DNA of 24,248 bases, taken from Chara braunii (lineage: Eukaryota > Streptophyta > Charophyceae > Charales > Characeae). Under the pieces are notes generated by a model, which had not been told where the DNA came from, searched no databases, and worked only from the letters and a program-made list of their open reading frames with translations. Shown in pieces: positions 8,660 to 17,129 of the stretch. Position numbers and translations under genes: made by a program. The stretch is taken from the NCBI GenBank assembly GCA_003427395.1, contig BFEA01001013.1:183324-207571 (forward strand), read 5' to 3'. Positions within the stretch are counted from its first letter, which is position 1, and every line of letters starts with the position of its first letter.

Positions 8660-10322
8660 GGAAGGAATGCCGAAGGGAGAGGGTGGCGAGTAAGTGCGGA
8701 TAAGAGAAGAGGTAAGAGAGGATATCGGAGAATGCTTACCTGGTGGATGTATCCGACCCTACTCCCGCTAAAGATTCATCCCGACCTTGCTCGTTCGCCA
8801 TTACTTCAAGCATGTATTATTCGACGATGGCCTTCTTCAAGTTGCGAAGGTCTTCTCCGTCAGCGGTAGCCATTAGCTTGAGGGAGGTGGGTTCACCCGC
8901 TTTGTTGGATCAAACCGCTCCGAATTGTGTTCGGGCCGTGTGAACCTGGCTGCGGGTTTGGTCAGGTACAACGACCAAAAAAGGGAAAGGCTTCGTTTGT
9001 GGTGGTGCTGACGAACGGAAAGGATCGCGAGGCCGGCCAACGCTCTCTGTTTGACGAATACTGCCAAGGATGGCTGAGAGAATAAGGAGGTAGGAGAAAA
9101 AGGTGTGCAGTATTCACAGTAGTAAAACTCGCTCGTTACTCGGGCAGCGTGATGATTTGTCTAGTACGCGGGAGTAATTCGTTGCTTGTTGGGTGGGCCG
9201 ATGCACCAGACCATGTTGGGATTGTGTAGGCATCATCCAATAGGCGTTAGTGGTGGTCTGCACAACCTACAGCGACATGCATGTTGATTGATACGGCTGG
9301 CCACACTGCGACTGATGATCAGCGTTGTTATCTCACTTCAGATCGGCCAAGACTATGCTATTGGGCCACAACCTGGGTTTCGAGGTTGCGGCATTTACAC
9401 ATCAGATCATGCACCTTGCTATGCATTTAGCTGAGTAAACGGGGCTTTTACATGGCCTTACTGTTGTGTCTGCTGTGGGGCACTGTGTAACTCGCGTGTT
9501 CCACTATTGCTGTGATGCGGACTGCAGTTAACGCAAAACTCGACCGCCACCAAATAAGTGGACTGGAGCCTCGGTTTTGCTACGGGCGGTGCGAGGCTGT
9601 CACAACGACTTTGGAATAGAGCAGAACGGGCGTGCCATGTTCAAATGTGGGCTTTCTAGGCTGCATATCTGGTTTGGTCAGAGGAAGCCACATCGTGGCT
9701 TGGGGGAGTGACTAAGCATCAATAAGGGGGTCATTACAACGATTTGGAGGGTTGTCAGGAGGCCGCGACTCCGCACGTTGACCAAGGTTTAGCCACCTCC
9801 ACTGTGTTTTTGGGTACCATTGCGGGGCCCTCAGCCGTCTGAAGGATTCAAGGCCCTCTCACGCGAGTCTCAGCGCACCATTCTTGAATTTGAGTGACTA
9901 ATCTTCCTTCCTCTGTCCTTCGTACTATAAATCTGGTCTATTTGTTCTGAGAGGAACGCGGTAAGCGGGATTGCAACCCGTAATCCGTGCCAAGGCCTTT
10001 GTGGGAGGTTGCCCCACCGATTGCGGGCGCTTTATTCAGACCTAGGCGAGGTTCTGGAGGCAGGGAATTGTGAGGTATACCTTCCTCTGCCTGTATGAAC
10101 CCACTATATCTCTATTTGACTATCTCCTTTTAGTCTGTCTGATGTGTATGTGTGTGTTCCCCTATAAATTTGTTTCTTTTCAGAACTCAATCAGATTAAA
10201 GGGAAGGAAGGTATGAGTAAATCTCAAGTTTTCTTTTATTTTTGATTGAAAGCAAATTAAGGGATGAACTGGGGGAAGGTGGAAGAAGACAGTTATGCGT
10301 GCGATTGATCGGGTCTTTAAGG
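8660..10322. other. Unassigned non-coding stretch within the insertion
   Basis: No gene or named repeat is seen. CTATAAAT at about 9925 and CCTATAAATTTG at about 10161 resemble TATA boxes, and pyrimidine-rich DNA lies at 10080-10200. No transcript start or ORF can be linked to either. Confidence 0.4.
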
Positions 10323-10950
10323 TTGGGCATTGTTTCTAAGCTGAATGGCCCAATGCTTTGTTGATTGGCTGTTTTATGAAGGATCAGACATTGTTTCTAA
10401 GTGGAATGGTCTAATTGCTGTGTTTACTTTTGAGGGCTTGTGTGATTGATCTTCAGGGCCAAGCATTGTTTTTAAGCTAAATGGTTTGGTCTGTCTGTTT
10501 CTTTTGGGGTTTCTCAATGAGGTTTGGTTGAAAGGCCCAACTTTATGCTTTTGAGTGATTTTGGATGGACTTAACATTGTTTCTATAAGCTGAATGGTTG
10601 AGTTCTTTGTTTCATTTCGAGGGTGGATTTTGGTGGAAGGCTGACTTTACATTGTTTCTACAAGCTGAATGGTTGAGTTACTTGTTTCATTTCGAGGGAG
10701 GATTTTGGTGGAAGGCTAAGCATTGTTTCTAGGCTGAATGGTTTAGCCTGAAACCACTTACAAGAGTAAATTGAGTATAAATTGGAAGTATTTTTACTTA
10801 TATTTGCATGTGAACTGACAACTGAACATTGTTTCTAAGCTGAATGGTTTTGCGTTAAGCCATATCATCGTGAAAAGAAGGGAAAGTAAGGAGTATAATT
10901 GGAAGTAACTTAGGCAAGCTGAGCATTGTTTCTAAGTTGAATTGCTCAGC
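10323..10950 (+). repeat. Array of eight hairpins: conserved loop, changing stems
   Basis: Eight units share the core CATT-GTTTCTAAGCTG-AATGG (small variants). In each, the bases outside the core form an inverted repeat, and one unpaired base, G in seven units and T in the last, sits after AAT. Units and outer stems: 10323-10353 TTGGGC/GCCCAA; 10386-10412 AGAC/GTCT; 10456-10492 CCAAGC/GTTTGG (with G-T pair); 10567-10605 GGACTTAAC/GTTGAGTTC; 10642-10680 TGACTTTAC/GTTGAGTTA (one mismatch); 10713-10749 AGGCTAAGC/GTTTAGCCT; 10822-10852 CTGAAC/GTTTTG (one mismatch); 10918-10950 GCTGAGC/GCTCAGC. Stems differ between units but both arms change together. The loop is 12 nt, or 14 in units 4 and 5. Spacing is 60-110 bp; units 4-6 also share the spacer TTCATTTCGAGGG. 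No protein is encoded. Function unknown. Confidence 0.85.
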
Positions 10951-11199
10951 CCCCTGTCCATATATGTAAGCTGGGTACAAGGGATAAATCATTTGGAATT
11001 GACTTGAGATTTGATGAGAGTACTTACCCACGGTGGTATGGACTTGCCTGTGGCTGAATGTGAGCTCTACTTGGTATGAGTTTCAATTTGATAGGTAGTT
11101 GCTTTAATTGCTCGCCACGTGCTAGAGCTGTACGAGTTAGTTCAATTCCTGCATTTTTTAAGTTAACTTTATTTTACTTAGTCAAGTTTTCGCAGTTTT

Positions 11200-11790
11200 T
11201 GGGATCATTTACTTTACTTGGCTTTGTATAAATTCAAGAAAGTGACTTTCTCTGCGGGAAGCGGTGCGAAAATTTTTACAAATCCAAGGAGTAGTCAAAT
11301 TTTGGCTTTTCAAAAAGTCCAACTTTTGTGTAAATTATATCTGGCCTAGTAGAAATTTAAAAAGCCTTCTTTTTCAGGGGAAGTGGTGCCCGAAGTTGTG
11401 CTAATTTAGGGAGTTGGACAAAATTTGACTTTGGGAAGTCTGAATTAGCTTTGTATAAATTTTGAAAAGCTACTTTCTCTACGGGAAGCATTGCCAAAAT
11501 TTCTACAAATCTAAGGAGTTATTTAGATTTTCTCTTAGCAAGAACTTAAGTTTCATTTCGAGTTTTTATCTAGCTTAATATGAATCTGGGAAGTCTACTA
11601 GTCTAAACGAGATGTTGCCCAAATTTTTACTAATTCAGGGAGTTGATCAAATTTGACTTTTTAGAGTTGAGAACCATTTCAATTTTCATATTCGGACGAG
11701 TATAAACTATGAGAAAGTACTTTTCTACGAAAAGCGCTGTCGAAATTTCCTTAGTTTAGAGGAGTTAGATTATATGATGTTAGGAAAGAT
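11200..11790. repeat. Second tandem array: five diverged units of about 104-124 bp
   Basis: A block of the form (T)CTACGGGAAGCGNTGCC-AAAATTTTTAC-AAT-CAAGGAGTT-CAAATTTGACTTT recurs with its GGGAAG-like anchor at about 11255, 11378, 11483, 11609 and 11729. Several units are preceded by a TATAAATT-type stretch. Divergence is high. It starts about 250 bp after the hairpin array and shows no paired stems of the same kind, so it is a different repeat family. Confidence 0.7.
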
Positions 11791-12592
11791 TCTGGCGATC
11801 CACGCTGTGTAGGGGAAATGCAACAAAACATCTTTTTTTTTTTTGACACTTGCTTAGAGGTAGACTTGGACCTAGTTATTGGAAGATTTTGCGAGAGAAC
11901 GTGATGTGAAGATTATTCTCCATGCACTTATAAGCTTAACCTAGGGACTGGTCTGTCTTGTGTAAGAGGTCCTTTTTTAGGATTTCAATTTAGGATTGGA
12001 CTAGTCGATGCTTGATCCCACGAGGATCATCTTTTGTTATCAGTGATAACAGGTCGGTTGTCGATTCGTGGGTTTACTATTCAATTCCAGTTCACTGTCG
12101 CCTCTCAACCGAAAGGTTTTAACAATGTTGGTTAAAATTATTTTGTTGCGTTTTCACCCAGACTTTATTGAATGGTCATTTAACAAAGCTACTAAGCATA
12201 TCATTATGGAAGGTTAGGTAAAGGTTGGGGCTTGTGTGGCTAAAGCGAGGGGTGTGAGCGCAGAGAGTGGTTGAAATTGACCCTGTGTAGTGTGTGGACT
12301 TTTTTTTGGCTAAATCTTTGATATGATTGCAGGTATGTTTGTTGGTTCGGACTCTGGATTTGATTGCCTACGATCACATATATATGGTTGAAGGGAGTCC
12401 CACTGTGATTATGGGAAGTGAACGTCTCGTGGTTTATAAGCCTCTATATATGTATAACCTAAATGTTCGCGCGCCATATTTTGAGATCGTACGAGGGTTG
12501 AGCGGATTTTGCGTTTGAGAGAAAAGGGAGACCCCTTTTTGCCCCTTGCTTCTTAGAATTATTACAGTTGGACATTTAAGTCTGTGGCAACC
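11791..12592. other. AT-rich non-coding stretch with two adjacent hairpins
   Basis: TGATCC/GGATCA (12013-12029, 5-nt loop) and TGTTATC/GATAACA (12035-12051, loop AGT) are perfect and only 5 bp apart. The rest shows no gene. A poly-T run at 11831-11844 and TTTTTTTTGG at about 12300 are the only other marked features. Confidence 0.5.
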
Positions 12593-12860
12593 GTCAAAGT
12601 CAAACCCTTTGACTTCTCTCCAGGCATTGGAGGATGGAGCCTGTTTCTAGGGCGATTAAGCCTGACTGCCACAACAAGCCGGAACCTGTGTACCACCCAC
12701 TCTCTGTAGGGTGGAGAAGAGGGTCTGGTTCTCAACGACCTTGGCGGTTGTCTAACATCGAGAGATTAACCCCTCAAGGCGCGTGTCAACCGACACTTGA
12801 GTGTCGAATGTGATCCTAGAGACCACTAAGGACGACGTGATTATGGGTACTACATAGTAC
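12593..12860. other. Cluster of four perfect palindromes
   Basis: GTCAAAG/CTTTGAC (12593-12613, 7-nt loop), CCACCC/GGGTGG (12693-12714, 10-nt loop), CGACACT/AGTGTCG (12791-12806, 2-nt loop) and GTACTA/TAGTAC (12847-12860, 2-nt loop) are all perfect. They fall in 270 bp just before the repeat that closes the insertion. Confidence 0.7.
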
Positions 12861-13074
12861 ACAATCATTGCGATTGCTTGCGTAAGCATGCATGGCTAGT
12901 CAATATGAGCATGCATGATCATCCGCGCGATATTTATTCGGGTCCTCATTGGACGCCTAACTGATTTTCTTTGTCAAAAGGTTATGGGTCGGATAACGAA
13001 TGGACTAGGAGTGTTTTGTTTGTGAGTGTATTTTGATTTAATATTTTTAGCGTGGCGTAACCCGTGGTAAGAAG

Positions 13075-13497
13075 GATGCGTCCTAGTCGACCGACAAGAA
13101 GTCGCACTTGGGGCTTCAGCCCCACAATGCGTCGGTTCGCATACTGGTTCGATAGGGGCGTGGGACCGTGCGTACCCCATATGCTACATCGTACGAGAAA
13201 TGCCCTCAGTTGGACCACCTCTACAATTGCAACCGATTACCTTTCGCATGTGGTTCGGTAGTTTGGCGAGGATACACCCACTAAGGGATGGTGACAACTC
13301 CAGCAGGTGGAGATAAGTTGTACCTCGCGTGGCTCTATCCTGTCGTAGGGTTTCGCGAAAGGTATGGCTCGCGCACTCGGTCGGAGCGGCGACTGAAGCT
13401 CATTTGCACCGTGATAAAGGATAAAGTCTTGCGACAAATCCGGTGTGACGCGGCCGGGAGGGTTCCCCTGCGGGACTGATGCGCTCGACATCGCATC
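13075..13497 (+). repeat. Dispersed repeat, copy 1 (right end of the insertion)
   Basis: Shares ordered blocks with 19267-19740 in the same orientation: CGTCCTAGTCGACCG, then CCTCTACAATTGCA (CCTCTGCAATTGCA in the other copy), GGTGACAACTCC, ATAAGTTGTACC, CTATCCTGTCGTAGGG and GATGCGCTCGACA. Similarity stops at about 13497 here and 19740 there, suggesting a shared 3-prime end. That end lies about 20-40 bp before integrase sequence resumes, so it probably marks the edge of the inserted element. No coding potential is evident. Confidence 0.75.
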
Positions 13498-13515
13498 CTT
13501 TAGGTCCCCGACTCT

Positions 13516-14013
13516 AATAATGCAGCCAGTGCGGGTTGCTTCCGTGTGAAGCTACTTGATTACCTTCGACAGACTCGAGTACATGATGTTTACCACGTCT
13601 CCTTGTTGTGTCCTTATCGCAGACCCTCCAACCGCTTCCCCAAGCGTCCTTATGAGCGCCCTCCACCTATGATGGTGGATGGTCACAAGGAGTTCGTCGT
13701 TTTCGAGATTGTATCTCGCCGTGTTTTTGACAATACCCCTTCACGCATCGAGTACCTTGTGCGTTGGAAGGGCTATCCTGACGAGGAGGCTACTTGGGAG
13801 CCCCTCGAGCACTTGGAGCATGCCCGGATGTCGGTGCGTGCATATGATCGTGTTCGTCATGCTAAGACATCGGCTCCTACTCACCCGATTGACCCCCTTC
13901 CTCCGCCTCTGGTTGAGGAGATTGCTGAGGACGAGCCCGTTCTCTCTGAGGCCATTCTTCAACAGCAGACGGACGTCTCAGGGCGTCCACATCCAACTCA
14001 TCGACGCCCCTAG
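13516..14013 (+). pseudogene. Chromovirus integrase C-terminus with chromodomain
   Basis: C-terminal end of the Ty3/gypsy polyprotein whose first part ends near 6390. From 13546 the frame is open for 155 codons to TAG at 14011-14013. It begins inside the GPF/Y-like region (CFRVKLLDY), then has VHDVYHVSLLCPYRRP, the conserved block before the chromodomain. The chromodomain spans about residues 50-90: FEIVSRR, then IEYLVRWKGYPDEEATWEP. Aromatic residues at the expected methyl-lysine cage positions are present (Phe53, Trp74, Trp84, approximate numbering). Such chromodomains direct integration to marked chromatin. A Pro-rich tail follows. This piece has no internal stop and is far better preserved than the rest of the element. 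The start codon is not real: the frame simply emerges from the insertion junction. Confidence 0.92.
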
Positions 14014-15056
14014 TGTCTCGACGACTGACACACTGATCACCTACTATCTTCCTACTGAATCACACCTTCGGGTACTCCATCAACTGCATCTTCAGGATGT
14101 CAGCGTTTTGCGGCTCTGCTTCGACATTAACTCTACTCCTTCATTAATGTCATCGACCACTTCGAGGACTTATCGACTTCAACTACTCTGGGCGTGACTA
14201 CTTGACGGGACCACGCTACCCTATACATTCCCTTGTATGTGTTGCATGATGGTTCTCACTTAACTGGGTCTCTCTAAGTTGGGCTCTCCCTTGGTATCGC
14301 ACAGACATTGGGACCATAGCATTATCTTGGCTTCCCTGCTCCAAGATCTAGCTCCCTTCCCGAGTCAGTGAGTTGTGTGCATGTCTCACGCACCCACTGC
14401 ATCCTTCAGTTAGGCATATGTCCACCCTATTCCAGGCTCCCCTTTCATGGTCGACCCTGCATTACCCACCTTAATGTCTATCTGTTACGGTCATTGGTTT
14501 TGCTTCGCTACAGCTCCCCCACCTTGAGCTTGATGACCAACCCCACCTTCGTGTGTGACTGCCCTTAGGAGTTTCGATTCTTAGGCTGCATTCATCCCCT
14601 CAAACCGTGCCACTTTTAGTGGTTCAACGACACAACATTACCTTGTGAAGTTTTGCTATCTCTTCTTATCAGTATTGAGGCAATTCGCTTTAGGACTTTA
14701 GGATTCCATCTTGCCATGTTTTATTTTGTGGTGTTAGTTAGGACGTGTATACAAGACATTTGCTTTTCATTTGACATTATGTAGCTTAGGATGCATCGCA
14801 TGGACTTTGCGTAGAGCTTGCTCAACATCCTAGATTTCTCAACTTTCCCTGTTGCAGAGTTCCGCTGCTTTTGCGGATAGTGTTGTCGGGGTAGAAACGC
14901 TGACAAGAGTATCTGCCCGGGATTTTCAATGTCGGACAAATGTCCAATTGATGATAAAATTTCGATTGGATGATACGACTTGATGAGATTGCGGTATCTG
15001 TCAAAGCTCGTTCAAACAGGACCTACGACTGAGAGACTGAAAATTTTGCTAAAATC
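14014..15056. other. Probable 3-prime flank of the chromovirus, unassigned
   Basis: No gene is recognised. The stretch to about 14640 keeps the C-rich composition of the element and may be its 3-prime non-coding region. I found no matching LTR pair in the window and no polypurine tract that I could defend. Confidence 0.4.
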
Positions 15057-15480
15057 CAAATGCCTACGGGATGCTACAGTGGCGATGCGATCGGTCACCA
15101 GCCTCGTCTGGTGAGGATGTAGGGGCATACAGGCGTTGGAATACTAAGTCTTAACTTTTATCCAGCTGCGCGCTTCAAAGCCTAAATGACTCATAAGGAC
15201 CGCCTCGCCAGGTGTGCGGCTGCGGCATAACAGGGGGGAGCCGATCCTGAACCGCCCCTACTATCCTCGTAGTAGGAGCTAGCCCAGCAGGTAACATGCT
15301 AGTTTGATACGCCACGGATACTGCGATCGAATCTAACATGCCCTACTAGGCATAGCTCCTTTTGTTGGAACTACCTTGCGGCCAAAGGCAGTAAGATACG
15401 ATCGAATTCGACCGTGAGATCAACGAGGTCTCACGGTCGAAATCAACCTCGCGGCTAAAGCAAGGATGACACGCATAAAT
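15057..15480. other. Hairpin-rich non-coding region, including a 13-bp perfect stem
   Basis: Perfect stems: TCACCAG/CTGGTGA (15095-15114, loop CCTCGT), CCTACTA/TAGTAGG (15257-15276, loop TCCTCG) and TTCGACCGTGAGA/TCTCACGGTCGAA (15407-15441, 9-nt loop TCAACGAGG). In the last one the loop word CGAGGT (15424-15429) can also pair with ACCTCG at 15446-15451, giving a competing fold. A short imperfect direct repeat (ACCTTGCGGCCAAAGGCA and ACCTCGCGGCTAAAGCAA) flanks the long hairpin. Confidence 0.7.
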
Positions 15481-15490
15481 CGAGAAATGG

Positions 15491-15546
15491 TAAAAAAAAA
15501 AAAAATCAATCCCCGACGGGGATCGAACTTGAGTCCATAGCTTCAA
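15491..15546 (-). ncRNA. tRNA-like B box plus hairpin and poly-T, minus strand
   Basis: Read on the minus strand, GTTCGATCCCC (fits GGTTCGANNCC with little deviation) is followed by the hairpin ATCCCC-GTC-GGGGAT (15509-15523) and then a run of about 14 T (15492-15505), a typical pol III stop. No A box is recognisable upstream, and the T stem is not paired. It could be the tail of a tRNA-derived SINE or a decayed tRNA. Confidence 0.35.
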
Positions 15547-15855
15547 AGGAAGAATGGGGGGGCTCTATGATACGCAGTTGTAGTGATCGTTGGCCTAAGC
15601 CAACGGAGTTAGATAAAAAAATAAAAATAAAAAATAAAAAAAAACAAAGCAAACAAAGTCATGGCGCTCAAAGAAGTAGCAAGGGATTTCGTATCCCCAA
15701 AGAGACCAACAGACGCCGTTTTCTATGGCGTGAGGCTGTTTTTGGTAAGTCGGGTTTTTCTTTTTATTGTTTTTAGATTCGTTTATTAGGTTCTTTTTTT
15801 GAGGTTCTTTGATTTATTTCCTTTTTAGATTCCCCCCTCCTACGAGCTACTAAAA

Positions 15856-15882
15856 CGCCCGTTCGTCGAAAACGAACGGGCG
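15856..15882. other. Perfect 11-bp hairpin, 5-nt loop
   Basis: CGCCCGTTCGT (15856-15866), loop CGAAA, then ACGAACGGGCG (15872-15882). This is a strong GC-rich stem in an AT-rich surrounding. It could be a terminator-like or cruciform-forming site; no neighbouring gene explains it. Confidence 0.8.
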
Positions 15883-15912
15883 AAAAGCCTTAACCATATC
15901 ATTCCTATTGAT

Positions 15913-15973
15913 TAGGTTGAGCAAAATCGATTGAATCTACACCTATAATGCGGATGGATGTACTAACTATTAG

Positions 15974-16007
<34 letters not shown>

Positions 16008-16099
16008 ACAGAGAGAGAGAGGGAAAAGGAGTCGCCAACTTGTACAAGATAGCCCCACGCTACCCCGAAGGATAGGTTGAGCGAAATCCGAATGAATCT
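15913..16099. repeat. Short direct repeat around a GT/GA microsatellite
   Basis: TAGGTTGAGCAAAATCGA (from 15913) and TAGGTTGAGCGAAATCCG (from 16073) start two related 26-27 bp words, each ending TGAATCT. Between them lie (GT)n at 15973-16007 and (GA)n to about 16022. Confidence 0.7.
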
Positions 16100-16319
16100 T
16101 CAGGCAGAACATACACTAGCCCCACCTCGTTCGGCTTGGTTTCAAACTCGGGCTTGTGTTTCAATAGTCGAAGGAGGGGATGTACAGGTAAGTAGTTGCT
16201 GCTTTTCATTTTTTTTTGTTTTGTTTTTTTTCTTTTTCTTTTTGTCCTGTTTATTCCCTTCCTCTGTCTCGTGGCCATTAGGGCATGAAAATTGAGAAAA
16301 CGGGGAGGGAAATAGAAAC

Positions 16320-16452
16320 GAGGCAACAATGCCTCACGGTTGGAATACAACCATTTTTGTTATGTGGGAGCATGGAAGGCTCCCACGTCGTTTGGCACGA
16401 TTATTCGTAGCCGCAAGATTTTGGATCTCGCGGCCCACGATAAGCGCGTGGG
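16320..16452. other. String of six end-to-end hairpins
   Basis: In 133 bp: GAGGCA/TGCCTC (16320-16335), GGTTG/CAACC (about 16338-16352), GTGGGAGC/GCTCCCAC (16364-16386), GGC-ACGA/TCGT-(A)-GCC with one bulged A (16394-16412), GCCGC-A-AGAT/ATCT-C-GCGGC with one A/C mismatch (16410-16434), CCCACG/CGTGGG (16434-16452). Loops are 4-7 nt, and the last three share boundary bases. No coding frame accounts for this. Confidence 0.75.
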
Positions 16453-16577
16453 AGGTGAAGAAGTAGAGGGAGAGGGAGAGAGGAAACGAAGTGGTTGGGA
16501 GGGGGAGGACCTCCTCCTCCAAACCGGCCAACTGCCCTCCCCGTTGTCAGGAGAGAGCAAAGAAAAGTAAGGAGGGA

Positions 16578-16599
16578 ATGTTGTTGGTGTCAACAACAT
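16578..16599. other. Perfect 9-bp hairpin, 4-nt loop
   Basis: ATGTTGTTG, loop GTGT, CAACAACAT. It lies in the same non-coding region as the hairpin string just upstream. Confidence 0.75.
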
Positions 16600-17013
16600 G
16601 ATCCTGGCTGACGTAGGGGCCAAGCGCGTGCAGTTAGGATTAGTTTTTTTCTTTTCCTTTCGGTTGCTTTTCTTTGTTTTTTCGTGCATTCTGCCTCTGG
16701 GTGTCCTCACGAGGTGCTACCTCTGGCAGACAGAAACTGCGAGACGTAAATGTCAGGCTGAAAATTGAAGGGTCATAGAGGAAAAAGCTAAGTACAACCT
16801 TTTTTCGGGATGTTTCTGCCCAGGGAAATGGGTCCAGATACATCAAACTGAAAGGGGTTGTATCTCTGCAACCTCTTATCAGGAAAATAAAAGAAAAGCA
16901 GTTTTGGAAATGCCAGGTCCTCAACTATTTCGTGAAATTCCGAGATAGTTTAGGAAAAGAAAAGATGAATAGAAGTTGGGCAGTTAAAGCAAATGCGCCC
17001 ACTAAGCTTGGGG

Positions 17014-17073
17014 TTGTCGTACGACGACAATTAACCTTTGATCTTGGCCAGATCAAGGGCTCACTGTGAGCCC
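17014..17073. other. Three consecutive hairpins
   Basis: TTGTCGT/ACGACAA (17014-17030, loop ACG), CCTTTGATCT/AGATCAAGGG with one G-T pair (17035-17059, loop TGGCC), GGGCTCA/TGAGCCC (17057-17073, loop CTG). The second and third overlap by three bases. They end about 50 bp before a TATA-like site. Confidence 0.75.
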
Positions 17074-17120
17074 GCGATTTTGATTGGGGGCTGGAGTGAT
17101 GTCCAACCCTCTTCAACCAC

Positions 17121-17127
17121 TATAAAA
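17121..17127 (+). promoter_or_regulatory. TATA-box-like TATAAAA
   Basis: TATAAAA follows CCACTA and lies about 60 bp before a 173-codon frame (17182-17703), which however begins with GTG and shows no recognisable domain. It may be a promoter of an unidentified transcript or of an LTR. Evidence is only the motif. Confidence 0.25.
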
Positions 17128-17129
17128 CA

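Larger units (their letters stand above)
6391..13515. mobile_element. About 7.1 kb of foreign DNA splitting the chromovirus integrase
   Basis: The integrase stops at about 6390 and its C-terminal part resumes at about 13516, so the DNA between is an insertion, accompanied by loss of the roughly 600 bp that normally code for the DDE core. The word GTGCG occurs at both junctions (6392-6396 and 13529-13533) and could be a 5-bp target duplication, but the flanking bases do not show the TG...CA ends of an LTR element, so I treat this as unproven. No transposase, RT or Gag is recognisable inside. Composition changes along it: GC-rich at 7080-7600, purine-rich on the plus strand at about 7900-8740, AT-rich at 10100-12600. 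It may be a non-autonomous element, several nested ones, or the product of rearrangement. Confidence 0.55.

Noticed and set aside
10323-10950. CRISPR array as an explanation for the repeated hairpins
   Set aside because: Repeats are not identical, spacers are uneven (60-110 bp spacing) and partly repeated, and the setting is eukaryotic with no cas genes.
10323-10950. Integron attC sites as an explanation for the repeated hairpins
   Set aside because: No cassettes, no integrase of the tyrosine type, and no conserved core-site triplets at the outer ends.
6392-13533. GTGCG at both junctions as proof of an LTR-type insertion
   Set aside because: A 5-bp match is easily chance, the element ends would not be TG...CA, and part of the target is missing.
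15963-16022. GT/GA run as a telomere-like repeat
   Set aside because: It is an ordinary dinucleotide microsatellite; no TTTAGGG-type units.
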